A stretch of DNA of 64,000 nucleotides from Nitrospira sp. (GTDB taxonomy: Bacteria; Nitrospirota; Nitrospiria; Nitrospirales; Nitrospiraceae): the NCBI GenBank assembly GCA_022842445.1, contig JALHPO010000004.1, forward strand, positions 62,001 through 126,000. Reading direction: 5' to 3'. The notes beneath the pieces are model-generated. The model was not told where the DNA came from. It worked only from the letters and a program-made list of their open reading frames with translations, and did not search any database. The position numbers and the translations under genes were made by a program. This document shows, piece by piece, positions 1 through 12,832 of this stretch. The first letter of the stretch is position 1. The number at the start of each line of letters is the position of its first letter.

Positions 1-78
1 TGCCCGCATTGCTTTTCAGATATCGACTTCGATATTGGATGTCTTGGCGAGCTGAAACAAACTCTCCGTGCAGGTTAG

Positions 79-882
79 CTAGGCTGGGACCATCGCCGAT
101 TTGAGCGATCGGACAAACTCGGCGACATGGCTGACCATTGCCGGATCTTGCTGGTGAGACGCGATACGTTTCACAATGGCACTGCCGACGATCACGCCGT
201 CGGCCATTTTTGATACCTGTGCCGCATCCTCCGGCGTTGCCACGCCGAAGCCGACGGCGACAGGTGAGGTTGAGACTTTCTTGAGCTTCTTCACATTCTG
301 TTGGATGTCCGTCACATTGCTGAGTTTCGCCCCGGTAATGCCGGTCAGGGAGACGTAATAGACAAACCCGTGCGATTCTTCCGCCACAAGCTTCCGCCGG
401 CTGGGCGTGCTGGTCGGTGCCAGGAGAAAAATCAGCGGCAGGCTTGCAGCATCGGCCGGGCCCTTGAGCGGTCCCGCTTCATCCGGCGGCATATCGGGGA
501 CAATCAATCCATCCACTCCGGCAGTTGATGCAGCCTTGCAAAACTGCTCACAGCCCATGGCGTGGATGGAGTTGTAGTACAACATCAACACGATGGGAAT
601 GTTCGTCCGCTTCCTGAGTGAGGTCACTGAAGCCAGGATTTTCCGCAGTGTTGTGCCGCTCTTCAACCCCCGCTCGGCGGCCTGCTGAATGACCGGCCCG
701 TCGGCAATCGGATCGGAGAAGGGCACGCCCAGCTCAATGATATCCGCGCCCGCCTGTTCTAAGGCCACGACCAGCTGTTCTGTCTCAACCAATCCAGGGT
801 CTCCCGCCATGAGATAGGCGATGAGCGCTTTCTCTTTCTTGTCGCGCAATCGTTGAAACGTGGCTTCCAGCCGCCCGCTCAT
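79..882 (-). CDS. trpA: Tryptophan synthase alpha chain
   Basis: This is the alpha subunit that cleaves indole-3-glycerol phosphate to indole and glyceraldehyde 3-phosphate and passes indole through a tunnel to TrpB. The 267-residue length is normal. The catalytic pair of the family is visible as Glu50 (in DIIELGVPF) and Asp61 (in SDPIADGP), matching Glu49/Asp60 of the E. coli enzyme, and the phosphate-binding [10 protein letters not shown] loop is present near residue 215. The start codon overlaps the trpB stop by four bases (ATGA), so the two are translationally coupled. It is the last gene of the trp operon; the 78 bases beyond it to the window edge contain no further start. Confidence 0.97.
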   Translation of the reverse strand: MSGRLEATFQRLRDKKEKALIAYLMAGDPGLVETEQLVVALEQAGADIIELGVPFSDPIADGPVIQQAAERGLKSGTTLRKILASVTSLRKRTNIPIVLMLYYNSIHAMGCEQFCKAASTAGVDGLIVPDMPPDEAGPLKGPADAASLPLIFLLAPTSTPSRRKLVAEESHGFVYYVSLTGITGAKLSNVTDIQQNVKKLKKVSTSPVAVGFGVATPEDAAQVSKMADGVIVGSAIVKRIASHQQDPAMVSHVAEFVRSLKSAMVPA

Positions 883-2072
883 AACTCCACCCCACGCATC
901 CTGGCTACTTGCTGAACATCTTTATCCCCACGGCCGGACAGGTTGGCAATAATCACCTGTGATTTTTTCAGTTTCGGGGCCAGCTTGACGACATGCGCAA
1001 TGGCATGGGCGCTTTCCAACGCCGGAACAATCCCTTCTTGGCGAGCCAGCAGATCAAAGGCGGCCATCGCTTCCGTATCCGTTGCATAGGTGTATTCGAT
1101 CCGGCCCTGGTCATGATAGAGGCTATGCTCCGGTCCGACGGCCGCATAATCCAGACCTGCCGAGACCGAATGGGTCAAATTGATCTGCCCGTTGTCGTCC
1201 TGCAGCAGATAGGTCATGGTCCCTTGCAACACACCGGGTTTCCCGCCGGAAAAACGTGCCGCATGTTTGCCGCTCACGATCCCGCTCCCTCCGGCTTCCA
1301 CCCCGATCATCTTCACCTTGCGATCTCCCAGAAACGCATGAAACAGCCCGATGGAATTGCTCCCGCCCCCGACACAGGCGACGAGATAATCCGGCAGCTT
1401 CCCCTCCGCAGCCAGAATTTGCTTCCGTGCTTCCTTCCCGATAATCGCCTGAAAATCACGAATCATCATGGGATAGGGATGTGCCCCTAACACTGACCCG
1501 AGGATGTAATGGGTTGTCCGCACGTTCGTTGTCCAATCGCGCATCGCTTCGCTGATGGCGTCTTTCAACGTCCGGCTTCCGGCATCGACTCCTGTTACTT
1601 TCGCACCGAGCAACCGCATGCGGAACACATTCAACGCCTGGCGTTGCATATCTTCCGTGCCCATATAGACTTCGCAGTCCAGCCCAAACATTGCCGCTGC
1701 CGTCGCGGTGGCGACACCATGCTGACCGGCGCCGGTTTCGGCAATGATTCTGCGCTTTTTCATGCGCATGGCCAACAGCACTTGTCCGATGGCATTGTTG
1801 ATCTTATGGGCACCGGTATGGCACAGGTCTTCCCGCTTCAGATAAACCTTGGCGCCGCCTAATTTCCTGGTCAGCCGATCGGCACGGTAGAGACTGGTCG
1901 GACGCCCGACGTACTCTTTCAGATAGTAGGCAAGGTCTGTCTTGAAGCGGCGGTCCTTCCTGGCTTTGGCGTACTCCTCTTCCAGCTCCAGCAACGCGGG
2001 CATGAGGGTTTCCGGAACATACCGGCCACCATAGGGTCCGAACCGGCCATGGGTATCAGGTAGATGTGGCAT
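879..2072 (-). CDS. trpB: Tryptophan synthase beta chain
   Basis: The PLP-dependent beta subunit condenses indole with serine to tryptophan. The 397 residues match the family. The PLP lysine is Lys90 in the GAHKINNA motif and the phosphate-binding loop reads VGGGSNSIG. It is the TrpB1 type that works with TrpA, as expected from the four-base overlap with trpA downstream. The gap of 117 bases to trpF upstream holds a hairpin (2110-2156) but no start of another gene. No clear ribosome binding site lies at the optimal distance; an AGGA lies about 13 bases upstream of the ATG. Confidence 0.97.
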   Translation of the reverse strand: MPHLPDTHGRFGPYGGRYVPETLMPALLELEEEYAKARKDRRFKTDLAYYLKEYVGRPTSLYRADRLTRKLGGAKVYLKREDLCHTGAHKINNAIGQVLLAMRMKKRRIIAETGAGQHGVATATAAAMFGLDCEVYMGTEDMQRQALNVFRMRLLGAKVTGVDAGSRTLKDAISEAMRDWTTNVRTTHYILGSVLGAHPYPMMIRDFQAIIGKEARKQILAAEGKLPDYLVACVGGGSNSIGLFHAFLGDRKVKMIGVEAGGSGIVSGKHAARFSGGKPGVLQGTMTYLLQDDNGQINLTHSVSAGLDYAAVGPEHSLYHDQGRIEYTYATDTEAMAAFDLLARQEGIVPALESAHAIAHVVKLAPKLKKSQVIIANLSGRGDKDVQQVARMRGVEL

Positions 2073-2109
2073 AATCAGTCAGTCCTAAAGTTGGAAAATC
2101 GTAACGTCA

Positions 2110-2156
2110 TCAAGTCCTCGTCAAGACTTCATGACGTGATGGACTTGAGGACTTGA
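2110..2156. repeat. Hairpin between trpF and trpB
   Basis: TCAAGTCCTC (2110-2119) is the exact reverse complement of GAGGACTTGA (2147-2156), giving a perfect 10-bp stem with a 27-base loop inside the trp operon. No T-run follows on the coding (minus) strand, so it is more likely an mRNA processing or stabilising element, or the remains of a small repeat, than a terminator. Confidence 0.5.
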
Positions 2157-2189
2157 GAAACAAGCGAGGGAGTATAGTGCCGTGCAGTA

Positions 2190-2813
2190 TCACGACACAA
2201 GCCTTGCCGCTTGAATAAAGGCCTTCACTTTGTCCGGATCTTTTTTTCCTGGCCTCTGCTCCACCCCACTGCTCACATCGACTCCGTAAGGACGCACCTG
2301 CCGAATCGCCTCGGCCACGTTCGACGGCGTCAGGCCGCCCGCCAACAGAATCGGCGCCGCCCGCGCCACCTCCCCCGCCAATGTCCAATCGACGGTCTGC
2401 CCGGTCCCGCCGTATGCGTGCTCTCCGAATGCATCGATTACGAACCCACGCACGTTTGCCCGCCCATGAAACTCGGCCAGGGCGAGAAACGCAGCGCGAT
2501 CCTTCAAACGAATGGCTTTGAGCGCCGGACGTCCAAAATTCTCGCAATAGGAGGCGGATTCATCCCCGTGCAGTTGGGCCAATGCAAATCCACATTCATC
2601 CATGAGTTTCCGAACCATCCCGGCATCTTCATTGACGAACACGCCGATCGGCAGGACAAAAGGCGGAAGCCCGGCGATGATGGCCCTCGCCACTGCCGGT
2701 TTCACACAGCGCGGGCTCTTGCCATACATCACAAATCCAAGCGCGTCCGCTCCGGCTGCGACCGCGACCTGAGCATCTTCACTGTTGGTAATGCCGCAAA
2801 TCTTGACCTTCAC
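2190..2813 (-). CDS. trpF: Phosphoribosylanthranilate isomerase
   Basis: This enzyme performs the Amadori rearrangement of phosphoribosylanthranilate to CdRP, the third step of tryptophan synthesis. The 207 residues are a normal single-domain (beta/alpha)8 barrel. The N-terminal KICGIT carries the general-base cysteine (Cys6), and the C-terminal GVDVSSGVE carries the general-acid aspartate and phosphate site; LLAGGL is the other phosphate-binding loop. The start is GTG with AGGAATTCC upstream. It is separated from trpC by about 200 bases largely filled by a dispersed palindromic repeat. Confidence 0.96.
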   Translation of the reverse strand: MKVKICGITNSEDAQVAVAAGADALGFVMYGKSPRCVKPAVARAIIAGLPPFVLPIGVFVNEDAGMVRKLMDECGFALAQLHGDESASYCENFGRPALKAIRLKDRAAFLALAEFHGRANVRGFVIDAFGEHAYGGTGQTVDWTLAGEVARAAPILLAGGLTPSNVAEAIRQVRPYGVDVSSGVEQRPGKKDPDKVKAFIQAARLVS

Positions 2814-2891
2814 GGAATTCCTGCGTCTCCTCTTACGCTGCCGTATCCATACACTTGTTGCTGCCGTTACTTCGTGCCTCGATGACGAGAG

Positions 2892-3020
2892 GAGCTGATA
2901 GCTGATGGCCTATAGCACGTAATCGGACCATGAAAGTGGCCCGCTTCAACTTTCATTCTGGTCCTGTACTATCAGCTATCAGCCATACGCCATAGGCTCT
3001 TTCGACCGATTGCGCTTCAC
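2892..3020. repeat. Dispersed palindromic repeat, copy A (inside trp operon)
   Basis: This is one of three related intergenic elements in the window (others at 56416 and 60596). Each begins GAGCTGATAGCT(G/A)ATGG, continues TATAGCACGT(A/G)ATCGG, and ends with an imperfect inverted copy of the start. In copies A and B the right end runs on as CTCTTTCGACCGATTGCGCT. The centre of this copy is different but is again self-complementary (GGACCATGAAAGT against ACTTTCATTCTGGTCC). Its right end overlaps the last three bases of trpC, so the repeat supplies the trpC stop codon. Confidence 0.85.
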
Positions 3021-3826
3021 GCAGACATCCCGCGCAACTCTTCCACCTTCTTGCCGATATCATCCGATTTAATCAGCGACTCTCCCACCAGCATGGCGTG
3101 GATGCCCGCTTCCGCGAGCTTCAGCACATCAGCGCGCGAACGGATGCCGCTTTCACTGACGATCACTTTATCGGCCGGCATTCTCTTGGCCAGCCGAACG
3201 GTCACGTTGAGATCGGTCGTGAAGGTCTTGAGATCGCGATTGTTGATCCCGACCAATCGGGCGGTGGGAATCCATTCCAGCACCGTATCGAGTTCCCGTT
3301 CATGATGCGTTTCAAACAGGCTATCCATCCCAAGTTCCGTCGCCAAGGCGTAGAAGTCGATCAGTTGCCGCCGCTCCAGTGCCGCGACGATCAGCAATAC
3401 GGCATCCGCGCCATGAGCCCGCGCCTCGTAAAACTGAATCTCCCCGACCATGAATTCCTTGTCGAGCGCGGGAATCGGCAAGGCTTTCTTGATGTCCGCC
3501 AGATATTGAAGGTCGCCCTTAAAGAAATCCTTGTCCGTCAAGACGGAGACGGCCGATGCTCCATGCTCATAATAGGTGCGCGCGATAGACAGGTAGTCGA
3601 ATTTCTCGGCAAACTCTTCCCGCAAAAGACCCAGACTCGGTGAAGCCTTTTTTACTTCTGCAATCAGGGCCGGACTCGCGTCAGTCCTCGTTGCCTCGAG
3701 CGCCACGGCAAAACCCAGCGGAGGCGGCGCATCGCGAACGATCGCTTTAAGGTCCGCCAGATAGGAGCGGCTCTGCTTGTGCCGCAGTTCCGCTTTCTTA
3801 TGTTCGAGAATTCGGTCGAGAATCAT
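3017..3826 (-). CDS. trpC: Indole-3-glycerol phosphate synthase
   Basis: This single-function enzyme closes the indole ring of CdRP. At 269 residues it is the usual size, and TrpF is encoded separately. Motifs in order are LIAEVKKASPS (substrate lysine), LDKEFM (catalytic lysine), LVGINNRDLKTF and VSESGI, all typical of the (beta/alpha)8 barrel family. One small oddity is leucine where the common motif SPSKG has lysine (SPSLG). The start lies six bases after the trpD stop, so trpD and trpC are closely linked. The stop codon coincides with the right end of the palindromic repeat at 2892-3020. Confidence 0.96.
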   Translation of the reverse strand: MILDRILEHKKAELRHKQSRSYLADLKAIVRDAPPPLGFAVALEATRTDASPALIAEVKKASPSLGLLREEFAEKFDYLSIARTYYEHGASAVSVLTDKDFFKGDLQYLADIKKALPIPALDKEFMVGEIQFYEARAHGADAVLLIVAALERRQLIDFYALATELGMDSLFETHHERELDTVLEWIPTARLVGINNRDLKTFTTDLNVTVRLAKRMPADKVIVSESGIRSRADVLKLAEAGIHAMLVGESLIKSDDIGKKVEELRGMSA

Positions 3827-3832
3827 GCGGCA

Positions 3833-4846
3833 CTATGCTTTGTTCGTATAGGCAATGAGCTGCTCCAGCTTCTCCGCCGCAGCCCCGGAATCGATCATCT
3901 GCTGCGCGAGACGGACCCCGTCTTTCAATGTTTTGGCTTTCTGCCCGACAACCAGGGCAGCAGCGGCATTCAAGCACACAATGTCCCGCTTGGGGCCTTT
4001 CTTGCCGCGCAAGATGTCTTGTGTGATGCGCGCGTTATCTTTGGGTGTGCCTCCCGCAAGCTCTTTTCTTGGAACGCGCCGCAGATCAAACTCTTCAGGA
4101 GCAATGAAATAACTCGACACCACACCGCCCTTACCCTCGGAAATCTTCGTTCGATCCGACAATGTGATTTCATCCAGCCCGTCCATGCCGTGAATGACGA
4201 GACTGTGTTGGATTCCCAGTTCCAACAGCACTCGGCCCAGGATCTCGGTCAGCTTCGCATCGTAGACCCCCAACACCTGATGGGTGGCCCCGGCCGGATT
4301 CGCCAACGGTCCCAATACATTCAGAAGCGTTCTGATCCCCATCTCCTGTCTCGGCCCTGCGCAATGCTTCATCGCCTCGTGATAGAGCGGCGCGAACAGA
4401 AAGCCGATGCCGACCTCATCGATACAGTCTGCCACACGACCGGGCGCCAGATCGATCTTGACGCCGAGCGCGGTCAACAGGTCAGCGCTGCCGGATTGGG
4501 AAGAGATGGACCGGTTCCCGTGTTTGGCTACGGTAATGCCCGCCCCGGCTGCCACCAGCGCCGCCGTGGTGGAGATGTTGAAGGTATGCGCGCCGTCGCC
4601 GCCGGTCCCGCAGGTATCCACCACGATTTTGGCACCGACGCTGATCCGGATCGCGCGCGATCGCATGGCGTTCACCGAGCCGACGATTTCATCGACCGTT
4701 TCGCCCTTCTGTCTGAGCCCCATGAGATAGGCGGCGATTTGCGCCGGGGTCGCTGCTCCATCCATGATCTCGGCCATGACCGTCTCGCCTTCCTGTGCGG
4801 AAAGATCGATTCGATCGGCCAATTTGGCAAGCGCGTCTCTGATCAT
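3833..4846 (-). CDS. trpD: Anthranilate phosphoribosyltransferase
   Basis: It transfers the phosphoribosyl group of PRPP to anthranilate. The 337 residues match the stand-alone enzyme. The PRPP/magnesium motif is clear (DTCGTGGDGAHTFNIST), followed by KHGNRSISSQSGSADLL and the conserved LLNVLGPLANPA region. The N-terminal helical domain (about 1-70) is present. It sits 23 bases downstream of trpG. Length and motif order exclude thymidine phosphorylase, the related family. Confidence 0.97.
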   Translation of the reverse strand: MIRDALAKLADRIDLSAQEGETVMAEIMDGAATPAQIAAYLMGLRQKGETVDEIVGSVNAMRSRAIRISVGAKIVVDTCGTGGDGAHTFNISTTAALVAAGAGITVAKHGNRSISSQSGSADLLTALGVKIDLAPGRVADCIDEVGIGFLFAPLYHEAMKHCAGPRQEMGIRTLLNVLGPLANPAGATHQVLGVYDAKLTEILGRVLLELGIQHSLVIHGMDGLDEITLSDRTKISEGKGGVVSSYFIAPEEFDLRRVPRKELAGGTPKDNARITQDILRGKKGPKRDIVCLNAAAALVVGQKAKTLKDGVRLAQQMIDSGAAAEKLEQLIAYTNKA

Positions 4847-4869
4847 GATGATGGATCGGCGGCAGGTTG

Positions 4870-5433
4870 CTAGAGTTTCAGAAAGTTTCCGAGCAAGTCT
4901 TTCCCAACGGTCGTCAGAATCGATTCCGGGTGAAACTGGACTCCCTCGACGCCCAGTGTCTTATGCCGAATCCCCATGATCTCTCCTTCAGCGGTCTCCG
5001 CCGAAATCTCAAAACAGCCGGGAAGATTCGCGCGATTGACGATCAGCGAATGATAGCGCGTCGCCTCGAACGGACTGGGCAGCGACCGGTAAATCGTTTT
5101 ACCGTCATGCGTGATCGGCGACGTCTTCCCATGCATCAAGCGCGGGGCGCGGATGACTTCGCCCCCATAAGCGACGGCCAGCGACTGATGGCCCAAACAG
5201 ACGCCGAGAATGGGAATCTTGCCTCCAAAACTACGAATCGTGTCGACTGAAATACCCGCTTCCTTGGGCGTGCAGGGGCCGGGGGAAATGACGATCCGGC
5301 TGGGATGCAGATCCTCGATCTGTCCCAGCGTGATCTTGTCATTGCGGTACACCCGAACCTCTTCGCCCAGTTCACCGAGATACTGGACCAGGTTGTACGT
5401 AAAGGAATCGTAGTTGTCGATGATCAGGAGCAT
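4870..5433 (-). CDS. trpG: Anthranilate synthase component II (glutamine amidotransferase)
   Basis: This class I amidotransferase subunit hydrolyses glutamine and delivers ammonia to TrpE; in some bacteria the same protein also serves PabB. I start it at the ATG at 5433 ([14 protein letters not shown]), which has AAGGAG seven bases upstream; the open frame extends 27 codons further without family similarity. The catalytic cysteine is Cys79 in GVCLGHQ and the His/Glu of the triad lie in [10 protein letters not shown] near the C terminus. The 187-residue length is typical. It is 82 bases downstream of trpE. Confidence 0.95.
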   Translation of the reverse strand: MLLIIDNYDSFTYNLVQYLGELGEEVRVYRNDKITLGQIEDLHPSRIVISPGPCTPKEAGISVDTIRSFGGKIPILGVCLGHQSLAVAYGGEVIRAPRLMHGKTSPITHDGKTIYRSLPSPFEATRYHSLIVNRANLPGCFEISAETAEGEIMGIRHKTLGVEGVQFHPESILTTVGKDLLGNFLKL

Positions 5434-5515
5434 CGAGCGCTCCTTCGGCGGGACGAGCGGGACTCGCGCGAAACGCACGTCGCGCCTTTCCTGCCTTTCT
5501 CGCGCGTCACACACT

Positions 5516-7012
5516 TCATTCCAGTCCCTGCTCCGCCAGCTCGATCGCTTTCATCATCGCCCGGGTCTTATTGCAGGTTTCTTCATACTCATGCTCCGGG
5601 TTCGAGTCGGCGACGATGCCGGCCCCTGCCTGAATGAACGCCCGATGGCGGGACACCACCACCGTCCGGATATTGATGCACATATCCATGTTGCCGGAGA
5701 AACTGAGGTACCCCACCGCACCGGCATAGGGGCCACGTTTCGTAGGCTCCAGCTCCTCGATGATCTCCATGGCTCTGATTTTCGGCGCGCCGGATACGGT
5801 GCCGGCGGGAAAGCAGGCCTTCAGCACATCGTATGCCGTTTTGGATTTCTCCAGTCTTCCGCTGACATTCGAGACGATGTGCATGACATGCGAGTACCGC
5901 TCGACGTTCATCAGTGATTCGACCTGAACCGATCCTCGCTCAGCCACTCGCCCGACGTCGTTGCGGCCCAAATCGACCAGCATGATATGTTCGGCCCGCT
6001 CCTTCGTGTCCGCCAGGAGCCGACGTTCAAGCTGCGCATCTTCCTCTGCCGTCGCACCGCGCCGCCGCGTCCCGGCGATGGGACGCACCGACACCAGCCC
6101 GTCCTCGCACCGCACCAGTATTTCTGGCGAGGAGCCGACGAGTTCCACGCCGGCGATACGCAAATAATACATATAGGGTGACGGGTTGACGACGCGCAGC
6201 GCCCGGTAGAGTTGAAACGGCGGCGCGTGTAGATTGGTCTCCCATCGCTGAGACAACACGCATTGAAAAATGTCTCCGGCCTTGATGTATTCCTGCGCGC
6301 GCGCAACCATCTTTTCGAAGTCTGCCTTGCTCATGTTCGGCGTGAAACGGATGGGAGACCGCCGTCTTTTCGGCTTAGTCTGCCGAAAAGGCCTGCGCAG
6401 CCGGGCGATCATCCGTTCGATTCTGCCCGTCGCCAGTCGATAGGCCGCACGTATGTCGCGTTCCGAGGTGGACTTGACGTGGGCATTGGCCACGACTTTG
6501 ATTTTTTGCGAGACGTTGTCGAAAATGAGCAGCGTCTCGGTCAGCAGGAAGGCAAAGTCCGGCAAGCCGAGGTGATCCTTCCTCCTGGAAGGCAGGTCCT
6601 CGAACGTTTTCACCATGTCGTATCCCAGATACCCCACGGCCCCGCCCACAAAGCGCGGCAGGCCCGGAACGGTCACCGGACGGTAACCCTCCATGAACTC
6701 TCGCAGACGATCCAACGGGGCGCCTTGACTGGGAATCCGGCGGCTGCGCGTTCCCTTCTTGACACAGAGGTCTCCACGGTCTTCGACCAATACGATGGGG
6801 GCACCGCTTCCGAGGAAAGAGTAGCGCGCCCATTTCTCCCCACCCTGAACGCTTTCCAACAAGTACGCCGATGGACCATGGTCGATTTTGGCAAAAGCGG
6901 AAACCGGCGTGTCATGGTCCGCGAGAATTTCCCGGTACAACGGAATGAGGTTGCCCTCTTTCGTATAGGACCGAAACTCGTCCAGGCTGAGTGAATACAC
7001 CGGCGTTCCCAT
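5516..7012 (-). CDS. trpE: Anthranilate synthase component I
   Basis: The chorismate-binding large subunit makes anthranilate from chorismate and ammonia. The ATG at 7012 (MGTPVYSL) has GGAG eight to ten bases upstream and gives 498 residues, normal for TrpE; the frame is open 20 codons further. The tryptophan feedback motif LLES-x10-S is present near residue 46 ([15 protein letters not shown]), so allosteric inhibition by tryptophan is expected. The catalytic part shows [39 protein letters not shown] and [18 protein letters not shown] motifs. It is the first trp gene, 13 bases downstream of a LysM lipoprotein gene. Confidence 0.97.
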   Translation of the reverse strand: MGTPVYSLSLDEFRSYTKEGNLIPLYREILADHDTPVSAFAKIDHGPSAYLLESVQGGEKWARYSFLGSGAPIVLVEDRGDLCVKKGTRSRRIPSQGAPLDRLREFMEGYRPVTVPGLPRFVGGAVGYLGYDMVKTFEDLPSRRKDHLGLPDFAFLLTETLLIFDNVSQKIKVVANAHVKSTSERDIRAAYRLATGRIERMIARLRRPFRQTKPKRRRSPIRFTPNMSKADFEKMVARAQEYIKAGDIFQCVLSQRWETNLHAPPFQLYRALRVVNPSPYMYYLRIAGVELVGSSPEILVRCEDGLVSVRPIAGTRRRGATAEEDAQLERRLLADTKERAEHIMLVDLGRNDVGRVAERGSVQVESLMNVERYSHVMHIVSNVSGRLEKSKTAYDVLKACFPAGTVSGAPKIRAMEIIEELEPTKRGPYAGAVGYLSFSGNMDMCINIRTVVVSRHRAFIQAGAGIVADSNPEHEYEETCNKTRAMMKAIELAEQGLE

Positions 7013-7025
7013 TCCGCTCCGTCCG

Positions 7026-7688
7026 CTATTCCGCTCCCACAATGAGCTTTTGCCCCACTTCGATGATGTCATCGGGCAATTTATTCAGCTTCTTCAACTT
7101 CTCGATCTCGATGCCATATCGCCGGCTGATACGGAACAGCGTCTCCCCGGGCTTCACAACGTGCAGCATGGAGCCCCCCCTGACAGCAGGCCCCGGTTCC
7201 TGTATGCCTTCGCTGCCCTTGTCCACGACCGGGTTTTTCGGCGGCGCGCTCTCCAATCCGCTGATATCGTCGAAGGTCTGGGAAGGCGGCGCAGCGGGCT
7301 TCGGCTTGGCAACCGGATGGCTGCTCCGGCGCATGTCTTCCATCGCTTTCCGTTCGAGCAACGCCGACTCCTTGATCGCCTCTGTCTCTTCCTGGAGCCG
7401 CATCATATGTTCACGCACCGATTGCACCTGCCCGGACAGCTCTCGATTGCGAGCCTCGAATTCGGCCAATTCCTGCTTCGTCCGCTTCACCTCGCTGTCC
7501 AATTCAGCCGTTCGCCGTTCCTCCTGCGCCAGCAGTCGTTGGAAGTTCAGGCTTCGCGTCTTTTCCGCGTTGTATTTCTCCTCCAGCACCACACACCCGC
7601 TGAGCAGCGAGCTACTGCCGATGATGAGCGCCACAGCCATCCATTTCTTCGACGCTCGCTCGACCATGTTCGTTTCTTCCCTCTCCAT
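7026..7688 (-). CDS. LysM-domain lipoprotein with coiled coil, first gene of the trp operon
   Basis: The ATG at 7688 has AAAGGAGG at ideal spacing, giving 220 residues; twelve further codons are open upstream. A lipobox ending LLSGC (cysteine near residue 31) predicts an outer- or inner-membrane lipoprotein. Residues of about 35-120 are a charged, heptad-like coiled coil, followed by a proline-rich linker and a C-terminal LysM domain (HVVKPGETLFRISRRYGI ... VGQKLIV) that binds peptidoglycan glycan strands. It lies 13 bases ahead of trpE and the only good promoter is upstream of it, so it is probably co-transcribed with the trp genes, though no functional link is known. Confidence 0.85.
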   Translation of the reverse strand: MEREETNMVERASKKWMAVALIIGSSSLLSGCVVLEEKYNAEKTRSLNFQRLLAQEERRTAELDSEVKRTKQELAEFEARNRELSGQVQSVREHMMRLQEETEAIKESALLERKAMEDMRRSSHPVAKPKPAAPPSQTFDDISGLESAPPKNPVVDKGSEGIQEPGPAVRGGSMLHVVKPGETLFRISRRYGIEIEKLKKLNKLPDDIIEVGQKLIVGAE

Positions 7689-7775
7689 ACATTCCTCCTT
7701 TGACACCTTCGGCCCGCGCGGCATGAGAAGCCGATCCCCTCAGCCGATTTCAAGCAATTCACCGAAGAAGCGTTT

Positions 7776-11234
<3,459 letters not shown>

Positions 11235-11544
11235 TGCTATCGTTTGTTACAGACGTTCTGCCGGAGCGGTTGGCCTGACAAGAAGGCGGGTGTCACCGAG
11301 ATACAGTCTCTCTGCCCACCCCTCAGAGGATCTCCCCACAATGATCTGGGCACCTTTCATAGTATTCATAGTGGATAGATCTATCACAGGGGCTAATACC
11401 AAGCAAGTAAATCAAATAAAGTGCCAGGCAAATCAACACCTTCGATAGAGCCACCTGGTTCTACAGACGAGATTTCCTGCGTCAGCGGGTGAATCACCCG
11501 TCGATGCTCACAGGCTTCGACCGGGCAACTGTCCTTGGAGAAAC
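11235..11544. other. Gene-free gap between CNNM gene and rlpA
   Basis: About 310 bases lie between the start of the CNNM gene and the stop of rlpA. A short hairpin (CGGGTG aat CACCCG, about 11490-11504) follows rlpA and could contribute to its transcription end. The segment 11380-11440 is AT-rich and could hold the CNNM promoter, but I see no clean -35/-10 pair and no supported small gene. Confidence 0.4.
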
Positions 11545-12225
11545 CTACCCGTCGTCACGTATGACGAACGATTGCAGATTGAGCATCCGGTCTAGACGGG
11601 CTGATGCGGTCCGGGCCTCGGATTCGGTGAGGAACTGACCGACTTGAACTCGAAAACGACGGCCATCAGGCAGGTCCACTTGCATGATTCGTCCCCCCGC
11701 AAACTCGCTCTGAGCCTGCCTCAGTAGCGCTCTGGCATTCTCAAGGTCGGAAAAGGCCCCGATCTGCACCCGGAGTACCCCCATTCCTCCTGGTCTGGGA
11801 ACATAGTCCACCACGCGAAGTTCAATTTTGTCCGTCCCATTACCCATCATACCGATGGCCTTCGCCCCTGCCAGGGAGAGATCCAGCACCCGTCCCCTGG
11901 CAAAGGGCCCCCGATCATTGATCCTCACCGTGACCTGACGACCGGACGTCATGGAACGAACGACTGCGACGGAGCCAAGGGGCAATGTCTGATGAGCGGC
12001 GGTCAACTGATGCATATCGTACCGCTCGCCATTGGCGGTCTTGTTCCCGTGAAAGCCAGGTCCATACCATGAGGCTTCACCACGTTCGACAAACCCGATC
12101 GGGTATCCGGGGAAGCGGTTGATATGAGGGGGAGCGGCCTTACAGCCTTGAACAGCAATCCCGGCAAGCAGGATCACCGCAACTGCAAACTTCCGTGTGG
12201 TTCTTGAAAGCGGCATCAGCCGCAT
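11545..12225 (-). CDS. rlpA: RlpA-family septal/peptidoglycan lytic transglycosylase with SPOR domain
   Basis: RlpA enzymes cleave glycan strands lacking stem peptides at the division septum. The 226-residue protein has a lipoprotein signal (ILLAGIAVQGC, cysteine near residue 28), the double-psi beta-barrel RlpA domain (GEASWYGPGFHGNKTANGE... through INDRGPFARGRVLDLS, with the catalytic His and Asp) and a C-terminal SPOR domain (about 150-226) that binds denuded glycans. Only three bases separate its ATG from the repeat element at 12229-12424, and no ribosome binding site is visible; the ATG nine bases inside (12216) is an alternative. Expression is therefore likely to depend on sequences within the repeat. 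Confidence 0.9.
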   Translation of the reverse strand: MRLMPLSRTTRKFAVAVILLAGIAVQGCKAAPPHINRFPGYPIGFVERGEASWYGPGFHGNKTANGERYDMHQLTAAHQTLPLGSVAVVRSMTSGRQVTVRINDRGPFARGRVLDLSLAGAKAIGMMGNGTDKIELRVVDYVPRPGGMGVLRVQIGAFSDLENARALLRQAQSEFAGGRIMQVDLPDGRRFRVQVGQFLTESEARTASARLDRMLNLQSFVIRDDG

Positions 12226-12228
12226 TGG

Positions 12229-12424
12229 TTAACCCGCCTTATTCATGACGGTTCGTCGCGAAATTGCGCAGTCGCGCAACGAGACGGGCACGCGGAGCCC
12301 TGAGCAGCCGAGGCATACTTGAAACAGTATGTTGAGGTTGCGAGGGGCGAGCCTGCCCGCCGAAGGCTTGTCGTAGTAGCGAATCCGCGATTGCAGCAGA
12401 AGCGTTCATGAATAAGGCGGGTTA
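12229..12424. mobile_element. MITE-like element with 19-bp terminal inverted repeats
   Basis: The left end TAACCCGCCTTATTCATGA (from 12230) is repeated exactly, inverted, at the right end (to 12424). The 196-bp interior is GC-rich and partly self-complementary (for example CATACT...AGTATG near the centre) and has no protein-coding frame. This size and structure suit a non-autonomous miniature transposable element whose parent is not in the window. Its right-hand terminal bases form the TAA stop codon of the ACT-domain gene, and its left end lies three bases from the rlpA start, so it fills the whole gap between the genes. Confidence 0.75.
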
Positions 12425-12832
12425 GAATTCATCCAGTGATTGGTTGCGGAGAATCGTCAAGGCCTTGTCGGTGCTCGAGACGGTTAAGACGACAATGGCC
12501 CGTTTTCCCTCTCTGGAAGGGGTGCAGTAGCCGCACTTGATATTGATCCGGCTCTTGGTCAACAGATCGGCGACTTCTTTTAATGCGCCCGGTTTATTCT
12601 TGAGGCTGAGCAGCAGCGCCGTCTCCTCTGAAAACTTGATCTTCGCCGCTTTAAAGGCAGATCGGGCTCCCTCCACATCCGCGACAAGCAAACGCAACTT
12701 GCCGGTGCCGGGTACCTCCGGAGCGGAAAAGGCCTTGATATTGACCCCCGCTTCTCCGAGCACCGACGCCACTCTGGAAAGCTCACCCGGCTTGTTCTTG
12801 CAGGGAACGACAAACTGTGTTGTTGTAGGCAT
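12422..12832 (-). CDS. Tandem ACT-domain regulatory protein
   Basis: The 136-residue protein consists of two ACT domains back to back: residues 5-65 (TQFVVPCKNKPGELSRVASVLGEAGVNI) and about 70-136 (LLSLKNKPGALKEVADLLTKSRINI). ACT domains bind amino acids and usually control enzymes; stand-alone tandem ACT proteins are common in this kind of genome but their targets are generally unknown. A sigma70-like promoter lies about 200 bases upstream (13031-13059). The stop codon is provided by the adjacent inverted-repeat element, so the original C terminus could have been a few residues different. Confidence 0.85.
   Translation of the reverse strand: MPTTTQFVVPCKNKPGELSRVASVLGEAGVNIKAFSAPEVPGTGKLRLLVADVEGARSAFKAAKIKFSEETALLLSLKNKPGALKEVADLLTKSRINIKCGYCTPSREGKRAIVVLTVSSTDKALTILRNQSLDEF

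Noticed and set aside
1..78. C-terminal end of another minus-strand gene at the window edge.
   Set aside because: The open stretch is simply the trpA frame continuing past its own stop codon, with no start of its own.
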